This document shows, one piece after another, positions 8,978 through 16,656 of a stretch of 29,448 nucleotides of DNA. The DNA comes from Oscillospiraceae bacterium. GTDB taxonomy: Bacteria > Bacillota > Clostridia > Oscillospirales > Ruminococcaceae. Position numbers and translations under genes: made by a program. The stretch covers positions 1 through 29,448 of the forward strand of contig WRIP01000002.1 of NCBI GenBank assembly GCA_009782665.1, read 5' to 3'. Each line of letters starts with the position of its first letter. Position 1 is the stretch's first letter. Below the pieces are notes generated by a model that was not told where the DNA came from, searched no databases, and saw only the letters and a list, made by a program, of their open reading frames with translations.

Positions 8978-9054
8978 GGCGGTATAGCTCAGTTGGCTAG
9001 AGCATTCGGTTCATACCCGGAGTGTCACTGGTTCAAATCCAGTTACCGCTACCA
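8978..9054 (+). tRNA. tRNA-Met (CAT), elongator type
   Basis: A 77-nt cloverleaf including an encoded CCA. Acceptor GGCGGTA pairs with TACCGCT (first pair G-U). The D stem is GCTC/GAGC, the anticodon stem TTCGG/CCGGA with loop TTCATAC (CAT at 9012-9014), and the T stem ACTGG/CCAGT. The 5' end is paired and the GGG/CCC anticodon stem of initiator tRNA is missing, so it is an elongator. The overall sequence resembles Bacillus elongator tRNA-Met; a lysidine-modified tRNA-Ile2 is less likely. Confidence 0.93.
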
Positions 9055-9056
9055 AT

Positions 9057-9131
9057 GGCCCGTTGGTCAAGAGGTTAAGACACCGCCCTTTCACGGCAGT
9101 AACACGAGTTCGAGTCTCGTACGGGTCACCA
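9057..9131 (+). tRNA. tRNA-Glu (TTC)
   Basis: A 75-nt cloverleaf with encoded CCA, two bases after tRNA-Met. Acceptor GGCCCGT pairs with ACGGGTC, the T arm is ACGAG-TTCGAGT-CTCGT, and the anticodon loop is CTTTCAC with TTC at 9090-9092. The anticodon stem CCGCC/GGCAG carries one C-A mismatch (9084 with 9098, tRNA positions 28 and 42) where relatives usually have C-G. Confidence 0.93.
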
Positions 9132-9143
9132 ATAAAAAATGGC

Positions 9144-9181
9144 ATATCCTGCAGTCATATATGACTACAGGATATTTTTTT
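9144..9181 (+). terminator. Rho-independent terminator of the tRNA operon
   Basis: ATATCCTG and CAGGATAT form the outer stem around a second palindromic segment (AGTCATATATGACT), followed directly by a T7 run. It lies 13 nt after tRNA-Glu. Confidence 0.85.
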
Positions 9182-9311
9182 AGTAGACACTGGATTGGTT
9201 ATACATTATATAGTATGGCAGTTACTAAAACAGTTACATCGACTGTTGTTCGAAAGGAAGATAACGCTCACCAGGAAATATACGTCATGTTTCTCGTTCA
9301 TATTAATTCTC

Positions 9312-9343
9312 TAATATGGGTATGTACTTGATGTGAGTAACTT
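9312..9343 (+). repeat. Left terminal inverted repeat of the IS remnant
   Basis: Begins TAATATGGGTATG and pairs with the complement of 9701-9732. The outermost six bases may be flank rather than element, in which case the element would begin at GGG (9318). Confidence 0.75.
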
Positions 9344-9372
9344 TGAAGCGGTTCTGTTGAAGTATATAATAA

Positions 9373-9696
9373 GCACTTGGTAGAATACGATTAAATGTGA
9401 TTGATAAGGCATCATCTGAAAGTCTTCATGAGTTTACTAATCAACAGTTAATCAGGGGAAACAAGATTACTACAGATGGCTGACCATCCACATCTAAAGG
9501 TTATACTCCGAAGGTAATCACAAAAAAAACTACTGAATGTAGAACCTCTAAAGAACACTTTACGTATTATCTTGATGAAAATACATTTCGCTATAATCAT
9601 CACAAATCAAAAAGTAGCGGGTTGCTTTCTATGAGATTACTAGAAAATGCTGTTCAAATTCAAGCTACACCTTATAAAGAGATAGTATCGAAATAG
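9373..9696 (+). pseudogene. Transposase remnant, IS1595 (ISXO2-like) C-terminal part
   Basis: Read in one frame, this encodes an IRLNVIDKASSESLHEFTN segment, a KITTDG motif followed by an in-frame TGA where relatives have Trp, GYTPKVITKK, then HFTYYLDENTFRYNHH and a C-terminal LLENAVQIQATPYKEIV, ending at TAG. These match in order the conserved blocks of ISXO2-like transposases (V-D...SLheFi, TDGw, GY.H, HL..YL.EF.FRFNrR). The N-terminal domains and the block between GY.H and the YL.EF motif, which holds the H...LK.WL.GT region, are deleted. The gene is thus broken by N-terminal loss, an internal deletion and a nonsense change. Recognition is by motif order only. Confidence 0.75.
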
Positions 9697-9700
9697 ACTA

Positions 9701-9732
9701 ACTTAACTCACGTTAAGTGCATACCCATATTA
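9701..9732 (-). repeat. Right terminal inverted repeat of the IS remnant
   Basis: Its reverse complement begins TAATATGGGTATG, as does the left repeat. It starts 4 nt after the transposase stop codon, the usual layout of an IS right end. Confidence 0.75.
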
Positions 9733-9789
9733 TCTAATACTTCACTATTCTCTAGTTTAGGTACATCGAGTTTACATAGATTGTAGATA

Positions 9790-10749
9790 TTAATAGAACA
9801 AGGAAGACATCGGCTTATCCGAGTAGATACGTGCTACTGCCTCTGCAAACACCGGCGCTACCGAGATAACCTTTATCTTATCTATCTGCTTTTCTTCCGG
9901 TAGCTCTATAGTGTCAAATACCACCAGTTCCTCTATCTTACTGTTATCTATCTTTTCAATTGCAGTTTGTGAGAGTAAAGCATGGGTTGCACAGGCTGTT
10001 ACACTCTTAGCACCGTATTTCACTACCTCATCAACCGCATTGCAGAGGGAACCTCCCGTATCGATGATATCGTCGTACATGACTACATGCTTATCTTTAA
10101 CATCTCCGATAATATTCATGACCTCGCTGATATTAGGTGCCGGACGACGTTTATCCAGAATTGCTAGCGGAACATTATTGAGTCGTGATGCTAATGCACG
10201 GCTTCGTGTTATGGACCCGACATCGGGTGAAACTACCACAAGATTGTCCATTCTATCTTGAAATTTCTTTTCAAAATAGGGTACGACATTTGGAACTCCG
10301 AGTAGATTATCTAAAGGAATATTAAAGAATCCCTGTATCTGCGGAGAATGCAGATCCATGGTTAACACTCTGTCGGCTCCTGCTGTCGTTATCAGATCTG
10401 CCACCAACTTAGCTGAGATAGGCTCGCGTGATTTCGATTTTCTATCCTGTCGTGCATACCCGAAGTAGGGAATTACAGCGGTGATTCTTCCGGCTGATGC
10501 ACGTTTAAACGCATCTATCATCAACAACAGCTCCATTACATTTTCATTGACAGGGCTACCTGTCGACTGTACCACATATACATCGCTGCCGCGTGCTGAT
10601 TCAAGTATGGATATTGAGGTCTCTCCGTCAGCAAATGCTTTGACCTCGCTCTTGCCCATCGGTAACCCCAGATAGTTTGCCATCTCTTTGGCAAAGTTTT
10701 TACTGGCATTCGCAGCAAATATCTTAATGTCTCGTCCGTGAAGATTCAT
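9790..10749 (-). CDS. prs: Ribose-phosphate pyrophosphokinase (PRPP synthetase)
   Basis: Prs transfers pyrophosphate from ATP to ribose 5-phosphate, giving PRPP for purines, pyrimidines, histidine and NAD. The 319-aa length is typical for the class I enzyme. ATP-site YFGYARQDRK lies at 95-104, the metal/phosphate segment MDLHSPQIQGFF at 131-142, the flexible catalytic loop DKRRP at 199-203, and the PRPP-binding loop DDIIDTGGSL at 226-235. The usual loop is DDIIDTAGT, so Ala and Thr are Gly and Ser here, a mild change. It follows glmU by 31 nt on the same strand, the common glmU-prs operon of Firmicutes. PRPP made here is also the co-substrate of PncB at the left end. No clear terminator lies downstream; the IS remnant begins 57 nt away. 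Confidence 0.96.
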   Translation of the reverse strand: MNLHGRDIKIFAANASKNFAKEMANYLGLPMGKSEVKAFADGETSISILESARGSDVYVVQSTGSPVNENVMELLLMIDAFKRASAGRITAVIPYFGYARQDRKSKSREPISAKLVADLITTAGADRVLTMDLHSPQIQGFFNIPLDNLLGVPNVVPYFEKKFQDRMDNLVVVSPDVGSITRSRALASRLNNVPLAILDKRRPAPNISEVMNIIGDVKDKHVVMYDDIIDTGGSLCNAVDEVVKYGAKSVTACATHALLSQTAIEKIDNSKIEELVVFDTIELPEEKQIDKIKVISVAPVFAEAVARIYSDKPMSSLFY

Positions 10750-10780
10750 AGCATTCTCCCTACTGTTATTTCATTATTTT

Positions 10781-12190
10781 CTATTGTTTTCTATCGTTCA
10801 TCAACCTATTCTTCTTCTCGACATATGCTGCAAGTTTTCGATCTGCCCAGCCTTCTTTCAGCCCGAGTTCTCCTCTATCGATAGCCAATGCCCCATCTGG
10901 TACGTCCTGCGTAATGGTGGTTCCGGCAGCCGTGTATGCCCGTTCTCCCACAGTGACCGGCGGTATCAAGTTGGTATTACACCCGATAAAGGCATAGTCC
11001 TTAATGACCGTCCTATACTTATTCTCTCCGTCATAGTTGCTAGTTACCGTTCCACAACCAAAGTTACAGAAACGACCAACATCACTGTCACCGATATATG
11101 TAAGGTGGGCAACATCGGTACCCTCCCCAATATTAGAGTTTTTGATCTCAACAAAATCTCCGATACTCACCCAATCAGAAATACATGAGTCGGGACGGAA
11201 ATGACTGAACGGACCTGCCTTAACATTACTCCCGATTTTTGATTCATATACCTGGCATGCATTTAGCCGGGTATCCTCTCCTACAGATGAGTTTCGTATT
11301 ATTGTATTAGGTCCGATGATCGAACCCTTTCCAATTGCTGTATTGCCGTAGAGTATACTGCCCATCATTATCTCAGCACCCGGAGCAATCTCTACATCTG
11401 GTCCGATAATTATACCATACCTACTGGTAAAATGAACTCCGTTCTGTAGATGCTTTAGGATGGCTCGTTGACAGGCGATATCGTTGAGATTCAACAGATC
11501 CAACGGTGAGTTAGCTCCCAACGTTACCTGTGGATTTTCTGCCGTATATACACTGACGTTCAGATTGTTCTCAATGAGGATGGATACCACATCGGTGAGA
11601 TAGTACTCACCCTGTGCGTTGTCGTTACCGATTTTTGCCAGTGTTTCAAGTAGAGTCGCCGTGGAAAACCAACCCGCACCCGAGTTAATTTCATTTATCT
11701 TTGCGGTCGCATCATCGGTATCGGTCTGTTCGACGATTGCCGCTATTCTGCCAGATCTACGGACAATCCTACCGTATCCGGTTGGATCCTCCAACCGAGC
11801 GGATATTATGGTGGCTACCGCAGCTTCTTGCTTATGTAGTGCATATGACTGAATAATAGTGTCTGAATCCATGAAGGGTGTATCGCCGTAGAGTATCAGT
11901 GTATCTTCGCCGGTATGTAGCTTCAGAAAATCCGATGCACACATGACTGCATGCCCGGTTCCGAGTCTTTGCTGTTGATATGATATGCTGCAGCCGACCG
12001 CGGCATCTTCCACATCTTTGTTCCCGACAACAACACAGATGTTTTCAATCTCTGCTCCTCTTGCCGCATCGATTACCCAAGAAATCATTGGTTTGTGCGT
12101 TACTTCACACAATACTTTGGATGAGCGGGAGAACATTCTTTTCCCTTCACCCGCTGCCAGAATTACACAGTTGGCGTTCGGAATACCCAT
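10781..12190 (-). CDS. glmU: Bifunctional UDP-GlcNAc pyrophosphorylase / GlcN-1-P acetyltransferase
   Basis: GlmU acetylates glucosamine-1-P and then uridylylates it, giving UDP-GlcNAc for peptidoglycan and teichoic acids. The 469-aa protein has both domains. The N-terminal pyrophosphorylase shows LAAGEGKRM (11-19), K25, the GTGHAV segment, LYGDTPF and the NAQGEYYLTDV motif. The C-terminal left-handed beta helix has repeated hexapeptides, VEIKNS, the AHLTYIGDSDVG active-site strand and SNYDGENKYRT. An AGAGGTGA site lies 6 nt before the ATG, and a good promoter stands at 12292-12320. The gene is first in a two-gene operon with prs. SpoVG, which often precedes glmU in bacilli, is not present. 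All key blocks are intact. Confidence 0.96.
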   Translation of the reverse strand: MGIPNANCVILAAGEGKRMFSRSSKVLCEVTHKPMISWVIDAARGAEIENICVVVGNKDVEDAAVGCSISYQQQRLGTGHAVMCASDFLKLHTGEDTLILYGDTPFMDSDTIIQSYALHKQEAAVATIISARLEDPTGYGRIVRRSGRIAAIVEQTDTDDATAKINEINSGAGWFSTATLLETLAKIGNDNAQGEYYLTDVVSILIENNLNVSVYTAENPQVTLGANSPLDLLNLNDIACQRAILKHLQNGVHFTSRYGIIIGPDVEIAPGAEIMMGSILYGNTAIGKGSIIGPNTIIRNSSVGEDTRLNACQVYESKIGSNVKAGPFSHFRPDSCISDWVSIGDFVEIKNSNIGEGTDVAHLTYIGDSDVGRFCNFGCGTVTSNYDGENKYRTVIKDYAFIGCNTNLIPPVTVGERAYTAAGTTITQDVPDGALAIDRGELGLKEGWADRKLAAYVEKKNRLMNDRKQ

Positions 12191-12291
12191 TACTTCACCT
12201 CTTGCCAGAGTTTGTATATGTTTTTCAGTAGTTTTTCATTGAAGATATTTGCCCGGTTGATCATCTAAAAACCATTATCAGAACCACCTTC

Positions 12292-12320
12292 ATTATAGTC
12301 TTTAGAGGGGTTTCAATCAA
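12292..12320 (-). promoter_or_regulatory. Sigma-A promoter of glmU-prs
   Basis: On the minus strand: -35 TTGATT (12315-12320), a 17-nt spacer and a perfect -10 TATAAT (12292-12297). The leader is roughly 95 nt. Confidence 0.75.
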
Positions 12321-12360
12321 GCAAATATTTTCTCGCTGCATAGTATTTGTAATTCTTTTT

Positions 12361-12369
12361 TGATATAAT
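12361..12369 (+). promoter_or_regulatory. Extended -10 promoter of ppdK
   Basis: TGATATAAT is a perfect extended -10 element (TG-A-TATAAT). The -35 region 17 nt upstream is poor, which is usual for extended -10 promoters. The ppdK start follows about 50 nt downstream. Confidence 0.65.
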
Positions 12370-12419
12370 GTCAGAGATAAATGGACAATGAAAATCCAGA
12401 ATATTAGGAGGTCACGGTT

Positions 12420-15044
12420 TTGAGTCAGAAGTTTGTATATCTTTTTTCTGAAGGCAACGGCACAATGCGCAATCTGTTGGGAGGTAAGGGAGCAAATCTA
12501 GCCGAGATGACCAATCTCGGAATGCCGGTTCCACAGGGTTTCACCATTACCACCGAAGCATGTGCACAGTATTACGAAGACGGGGAACAGATCAATAATG
12601 AGATTATTGGAGAGATCCATGAGTATCTCATCAAGATGGAAGAGATAACCGGAAAGAAATTCGGTGATGCTGCTAATCCCCTGTTGGTATCTGTGCGTTC
12701 GGGAGCCCGCGCATCGATGCCCGGCATGATGGATACAATTCTCAACCTGGGAATCAATGATGTTGTTGTGGAGGGTGTGGCTACACTCACCGGCAACGAA
12801 AGATTTGCCTATGACAGCTATCGACGCTTCATCCAGATGTTTTCTGATGTGGTAATGGAGCTGTCAAAGAAGAATTTCGAAGAGATTATCGATGAGATGA
12901 AGGAGCATAAGGGTGTGGTTGATGATACCGAACTCGATGCCGACGATCTCAAGGAGATGGTAGTCAGATTTAAGAAATTCTACAAGGATAATCTCGGAAA
13001 TGATTTTCCGCAGAATCCGCAGGATCAGCTCATGGAGGCCGTCAAGGCAGTATTCCGCAGCTGGAACAACGACAGAGCCATTTTCTATCGCAGAATGAAC
13101 GATATTCCCTCGAGTTGGGGGACCGCTGTCAATGTACAGGCGATGGTATTCGGAAATATGGGAGACAGTTCCGGAACTGGTGTTGCCTTTACCCGCGACC
13201 CTGCAACCGGAGAAAATAAACTCTACGGTGAGTTTCTCATAAATGCTCAAGGCGAGGATGTTGTGGCAGGAGTTCGCACTCCTCTTCCAATATCCAGACT
13301 GCAGGAGATCATGCCGGAGGTATATGAGCAATTTGTCAGCATCTCCGATCGACTGGAAAAGCACTATAAGGATATGCAGGATATGGAGTTTACCATAGAA
13401 AACGGTAAATTATATATGCTTCAGACACGTAATGGAAAGCGTACAGCAGCTGCAGCACTTAAGGTCGCCTGCGATCTCGTGGACGAAGGTATGATCGATA
13501 AGACTGCTGCCGTTCTGATGGTCGACCCCAAGCAGCTGGATGCCTTACTGCATCCACAGTTTGATCCCGATGCCTTAAAAGCAGCTGTTCCTTCCGGAAA
13601 CGGACTAGCCGCTTCACCCGGTGCTGCTTGTGGTAGAGTAGTATTCACCGCTGATCAAGCCGTAAAGATGGCAGCAACCGGTGATAAGGTTGTCTTGGTC
13701 CGTCTCGAAACCTCTCCCGAAGACATCGAAGGTATGCATGTTTCGGAAGGTATCCTCACAGCACGTGGCGGAATGACCTCACATGCAGCCGTTGTTGCAC
13801 GCGGAATGGGAACCTGTTGTGTCTCGGGGTTGGGTGAGATACGTATCTATGAACAAGACGGGTATTTTGAACTTGCAGGTAAGCGGGTTAATGGCGGAGA
13901 TTACATATCTCTAGACGGATCAACCGGAAATGTATATCTCGAATCCATCCCGACCATTGAAGCATCATTGACCGGTGATTTTGGACGTTTCATGGAATGG
14001 GCAGATGAGATAAGAACACTCGGTGTTCGCGCAAATGCCGACACTCCGACCGATGCCAGACAGGCCTTCAGTTTCGGTGCAGCCGGTATAGGATTATGCC
14101 GTACCGAACATATGTTCTTTGATACCGACCGAATTGCAGCTATGCGGGAGATGATACTCTCTAAGACCGAACAACAACGTCGTACTGCACTGGCTAAACT
14201 GCTACCGATGCAGCAGGGCGACTTCGAAGCCATCTATGAAGAGATGAACGGATTCCCTGTAACTATTCGTTTCTTAGATCCTCCTCTTCACGAGTTCCTT
14301 CCCTCCGACGAAAACGATATCATCTCACTAGCAGGTGAACTCAAGGTTTCGGTTGAGGATGTTAAGGCAGCTGTATCCGAACTGCATGAGTTCAACCCCA
14401 TGATGGGGCATCGCGGATGTCGTTTAGCAGTTTCCTATCCGGAGATTGCAGAGATGCAGACTACCGCTGTCATCCAGGCAGCCATCAGCGTCATCAAACG
14501 CACCGGAATGACCGTATCTCCTGAGATAATGATCCCGCTAATTGGTGATGTCAAAGAATTGAATTACGTCAAGAAAATCGTGGTAGACACAGCGGATAAA
14601 ATCATAGCTGATTCCAGCATCGAGATGTCTTATCAGGTCGGTACCATGATAGAGATTCCACGTGCTGCTTTGACGGCAGATGAGATAGCAAAGAATGCTG
14701 ATTTCTTCAGCTTTGGCACTAACGATCTCACACAGATGACCTTTGGTTTCTCTCGTGATGATGCCGGCAAGTTCCTCGAAGACTACTACTCCAAGAGTAT
14801 CTTTGAGAGCGATCCCTTTGCCAGAATCGACCGAGAGGGTGTCGGTGCGTTAATGAAGACCGCGGTAGAACTAGGACGTAGCGTCAATCCGAAACTGAAA
14901 CTCGGAGTCTGTGGCGAACACGGTGGAGATCCTTCCTCGATTGAGTTCTGCCAGATGATAGGGTTGGATTACGTATCCTGCTCTCCCTTCAGAGTACCTA
15001 TCGCTCGGTTAGCCGCTGCACAGGCAGCCATCAACATTAAGTAA
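12420..15044 (+). CDS. ppdK: Pyruvate, phosphate dikinase
   Basis: PPDK reversibly converts pyruvate, ATP and Pi to PEP, AMP and PPi; in many anaerobes it runs in the glycolytic direction as a PPi-dependent, ATP-saving step. The 874-aa length equals that of the well-studied Clostridium symbiosum enzyme. The N-terminal ATP-grasp domain (GGKGANLAEM, 21-30; SVRSGARASMPGM, 91-103) is followed by the phosphohistidine domain with TARGGMTSHAAVVARGMG, putting the swivelling histidine at H455, and the C-terminal PEP/pyruvate TIM barrel with LGVCGEHGGD, putting the catalytic cysteine at C831. Both numbers match the C. symbiosum enzyme. The start is TTG at 12420, set by AGGAGGT at 12406-12412. A terminator lies at 15086-15124. 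It precedes the enolase homologue but is probably a separate transcript. Confidence 0.97.
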   Translation: MSQKFVYLFSEGNGTMRNLLGGKGANLAEMTNLGMPVPQGFTITTEACAQYYEDGEQINNEIIGEIHEYLIKMEEITGKKFGDAANPLLVSVRSGARASMPGMMDTILNLGINDVVVEGVATLTGNERFAYDSYRRFIQMFSDVVMELSKKNFEEIIDEMKEHKGVVDDTELDADDLKEMVVRFKKFYKDNLGNDFPQNPQDQLMEAVKAVFRSWNNDRAIFYRRMNDIPSSWGTAVNVQAMVFGNMGDSSGTGVAFTRDPATGENKLYGEFLINAQGEDVVAGVRTPLPISRLQEIMPEVYEQFVSISDRLEKHYKDMQDMEFTIENGKLYMLQTRNGKRTAAAALKVACDLVDEGMIDKTAAVLMVDPKQLDALLHPQFDPDALKAAVPSGNGLAASPGAACGRVVFTADQAVKMAATGDKVVLVRLETSPEDIEGMHVSEGILTARGGMTSHAAVVARGMGTCCVSGLGEIRIYEQDGYFELAGKRVNGGDYISLDGSTGNVYLESIPTIEASLTGDFGRFMEWADEIRTLGVRANADTPTDARQAFSFGAAGIGLCRTEHMFFDTDRIAAMREMILSKTEQQRRTALAKLLPMQQGDFEAIYEEMNGFPVTIRFLDPPLHEFLPSDENDIISLAGELKVSVEDVKAAVSELHEFNPMMGHRGCRLAVSYPEIAEMQTTAVIQAAISVIKRTGMTVSPEIMIPLIGDVKELNYVKKIVVDTADKIIADSSIEMSYQVGTMIEIPRAALTADEIAKNADFFSFGTNDLTQMTFGFSRDDAGKFLEDYYSKSIFESDPFARIDREGVGALMKTAVELGRSVNPKLKLGVCGEHGGDPSSIEFCQMIGLDYVSCSPFRVPIARLAAAQAAINIK

Positions 15045-15085
15045 AGGTGGAGATTATCCGTTCCTGATAAAAAAATATACGACTG

Positions 15086-15124
15086 GGGAGAAAACACTTT
15101 GTTGTTTTCTCCCTTAGTTTTTCT
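15086..15124 (+). terminator. Rho-independent terminator after ppdK
   Basis: An 11-bp perfect stem, GGGAGAAAACA with TGTTTTCTCCC, around a CTTTGT loop, followed by TTAGTTTTTCT. It lies 41 nt after the ppdK stop. Confidence 0.85.
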
Positions 15125-15197
15125 CTTGGTTGCTATTTTTGGCAGCTTCTATGTTAATTTCCAGGAAAGAAAACTGCAAGAAATATGTAAGAAGTGA
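15099..15197 (+). CDS. Candidate 32-aa single-helix membrane peptide
   Basis: A TTG codon at 15099, 8 nt after GGGGAG, opens a 32-residue frame with about 19 hydrophobic residues (from LLFSPLVF to GSFYV) and a polar, basic tail (NFQERKLQEICKK). It is in the same frame as ppdK, whose TAA at 15042-15044 is the only stop between them. The start lies inside the ppdK terminator stem, which argues against a separate gene. It could be a real small membrane protein, a gene remnant, or chance. Confidence 0.2.
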   Translation: MLFSPLVFLLVAIFGSFYVNFQERKLQEICKK

Positions 15198-15277
15198 CGA
15201 AAAATATTCCCGGCTCTTTAATTACTATTTCAAAGAGAGTATACTGAGAACAAATATTAAACTTAGGAGGAAACTCA

Positions 15278-16561
15278 ATGTCAAGATCGACTATTGTATC
15301 TGTTAAGGCACGCGAAATACAGTCATTACGCGGTCATCCAGGTGTTGAAGCAGTGGTAGTTACCGAAAACGGTTCGGTAGGTAGAGCCATCTGTACTGCC
15401 GGTATTTCCATCGGTTCACATGAAATCCCGTTTGCATATGATGGTGGTGAAAAATGGCGCGGCAAAGGTGTTATGAGAGCGGTCAACGCCGTAAACGAAA
15501 TGATTGCTCCGGCAATAATCGGAATGGATGCATCACGCCAGATAGAGGTTGACAGTGTCATGTTGAACATCGGCAAGGATACCTTGGGTGGAAACGCAAC
15601 CGGTGCTGTTTCTGCAGCAGTTCTCAAAGCCGGTGCAGCTTCGCTGGATATTCCACTTTATGCTCATATAGGTGGTGCCAGCTCATACGTACTGCCGGTC
15701 CCCGGAACCGGATGTCTCGGTGGTTCTAATCGTTACGGAGATCACGCATTACATTCGGGTGGTAAACCCTCACATGCTTTCATGGCATATGATTTCAATA
15801 GCTTCGCCGAAGCTTCCTATGCACTTTGGGATATCTCAGATCGTTGGAGAGTAGCTCTCAAGGAAGCATATGGTGCAGATTTAGGCGCAATGGGCGCCAG
15901 CATCCCTCCCGGAACGGTTAAGAGCGATACCGAACTCTGGGATCTCATGGCTGAGACTATAAACAAACACGGGTATGAAAATCGTATCGGCATCCAGGTA
16001 GATATTGCCTCCGATACCTACTTCAATAAGCAAACCCAAAAGTTCGAAGGTTTGTTCGATGCAACTCCCCGTACCATGGACGAACTGTTAGCCTTCCTGA
16101 TTGATATGCCCAAAAAATGGCCCTTCGTCATAATCGAAGATCCTCTGCCTGAGGATGATTACGAACTGACCGGCATCTACACCAGAGCTGTAGATATTCA
16201 AATAGTGGGTGACGATCTCTTTACAACCAATCCCGCAAGAGTTCGTGAAGGAATCAAATACGGAGCCGGCAACTGTGTACTGTTGAAGGTAAACCAGATT
16301 GGTTCAATCACCGAAGCATTTGACATGGTCCAACTCGCCTACAACAACAACTACGGTGTCATGCCTTGTTCATCTCGCGGTGAGGGTATCGATATCTGTG
16401 ATTACTCGGTAGGTCTTAAGGTCGGTACCGTTCGCGAATCAGGAACCGGCGAGTATGCCAATCGGTTCATTGAAATCGAAGAAGAGCTCGGTTCACGCGC
16501 CACATTTGCCGGAAAATACGGCTTAAATGGTTCGAGATTTGAACTCCAAAAGGATCTCTAA
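15278..16561 (+). CDS. Divergent enolase homologue (active site partly lost)
   Basis: The 427-aa product aligns end to end with enolase, which converts 2-phosphoglycerate to PEP. Preserved are the metal triad D242, E287 (IIEDP) and D312 (VGDDLFTTN), the catalytic K337 (LLKVNQIGSITEA), the SVGL strand and IEEELG near the end. Several other essential positions differ. The GDEGGFAP loop is GAMGASIP (203-210), so the second catalytic acid is M205. The QEFM acid is A167. The mobile SGAST loop is AGISI (41-45). SHRSGE is CSSRGE (364-369). The KTGS lysine is replaced by a shortened RESG (386-389). A superfamily fold with intact metal site but altered substrate pocket is the simplest reading. AGGAGG at 15265-15270 fixes the ATG. 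It follows ppdK but has its own terminator. Annotating it as ordinary eno would be risky. Confidence 0.85.
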   Translation: MSRSTIVSVKAREIQSLRGHPGVEAVVVTENGSVGRAICTAGISIGSHEIPFAYDGGEKWRGKGVMRAVNAVNEMIAPAIIGMDASRQIEVDSVMLNIGKDTLGGNATGAVSAAVLKAGAASLDIPLYAHIGGASSYVLPVPGTGCLGGSNRYGDHALHSGGKPSHAFMAYDFNSFAEASYALWDISDRWRVALKEAYGADLGAMGASIPPGTVKSDTELWDLMAETINKHGYENRIGIQVDIASDTYFNKQTQKFEGLFDATPRTMDELLAFLIDMPKKWPFVIIEDPLPEDDYELTGIYTRAVDIQIVGDDLFTTNPARVREGIKYGAGNCVLLKVNQIGSITEAFDMVQLAYNNNYGVMPCSSRGEGIDICDYSVGLKVGTVRESGTGEYANRFIEIEEELGSRATFAGKYGLNGSRFELQKDL

Positions 16562-16587
16562 ATCTTAGTTTAATTCTAAAACAAACT

Positions 16588-16639
16588 ACCTCGTATCGAT
16601 GGGTGTTATTCCATTCCCTTCGATACGAGGTGTTTTTTT
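16588..16639. terminator. Terminator after the enolase homologue, probably bidirectional
   Basis: ACCTCGTATCGA pairs with TCGATACGAGGT around a loop of about 27 nt that can itself pair partly, followed by a T7 run on the plus strand. It also lies just beyond the end of the convergent membrane glycosyltransferase gene, whose strand shows a looser T-rich tract after the same stem. Confidence 0.8.
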
Positions 16640-16656
16640 GACATAGCAATTTCCCG

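Larger units (their letters stand above)
9312..9732 (+). mobile_element. Internally deleted IS1595/ISXO2-type insertion element
   Basis: The 421-bp segment is bounded by imperfect inverted repeats, 9312-9343 on the left and 9701-9732 on the right. Counting inward from each end, 24 of the first 27 bases match, including 13 perfect outer bases (TAATATGGGTATG). It encloses the decayed transposase end at 9373-9696. Full elements of this family are about 1 kb, so most of the transposase is missing. I see no convincing target duplication. The larger stretch 9132-9789 contains, apart from this and the tRNA terminator, no gene that I can support. Confidence 0.75.

Noticed and set aside
8993..9331. 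Open frame of 112 codons over the two tRNAs
   Set aside because: It lies across tRNA-Met, tRNA-Glu and their terminator and has no ribosome site or family resemblance.
12349..12354. TTGTAA as -35 box for ppdK
   Set aside because: It is only 11 nt or so from the -10; the extended -10 explains the promoter better.
12864..13364. Long antisense open frame within ppdK (166 codons)
   Set aside because: It shadows a strongly conserved gene and has no recognisable protein features or ribosome site.
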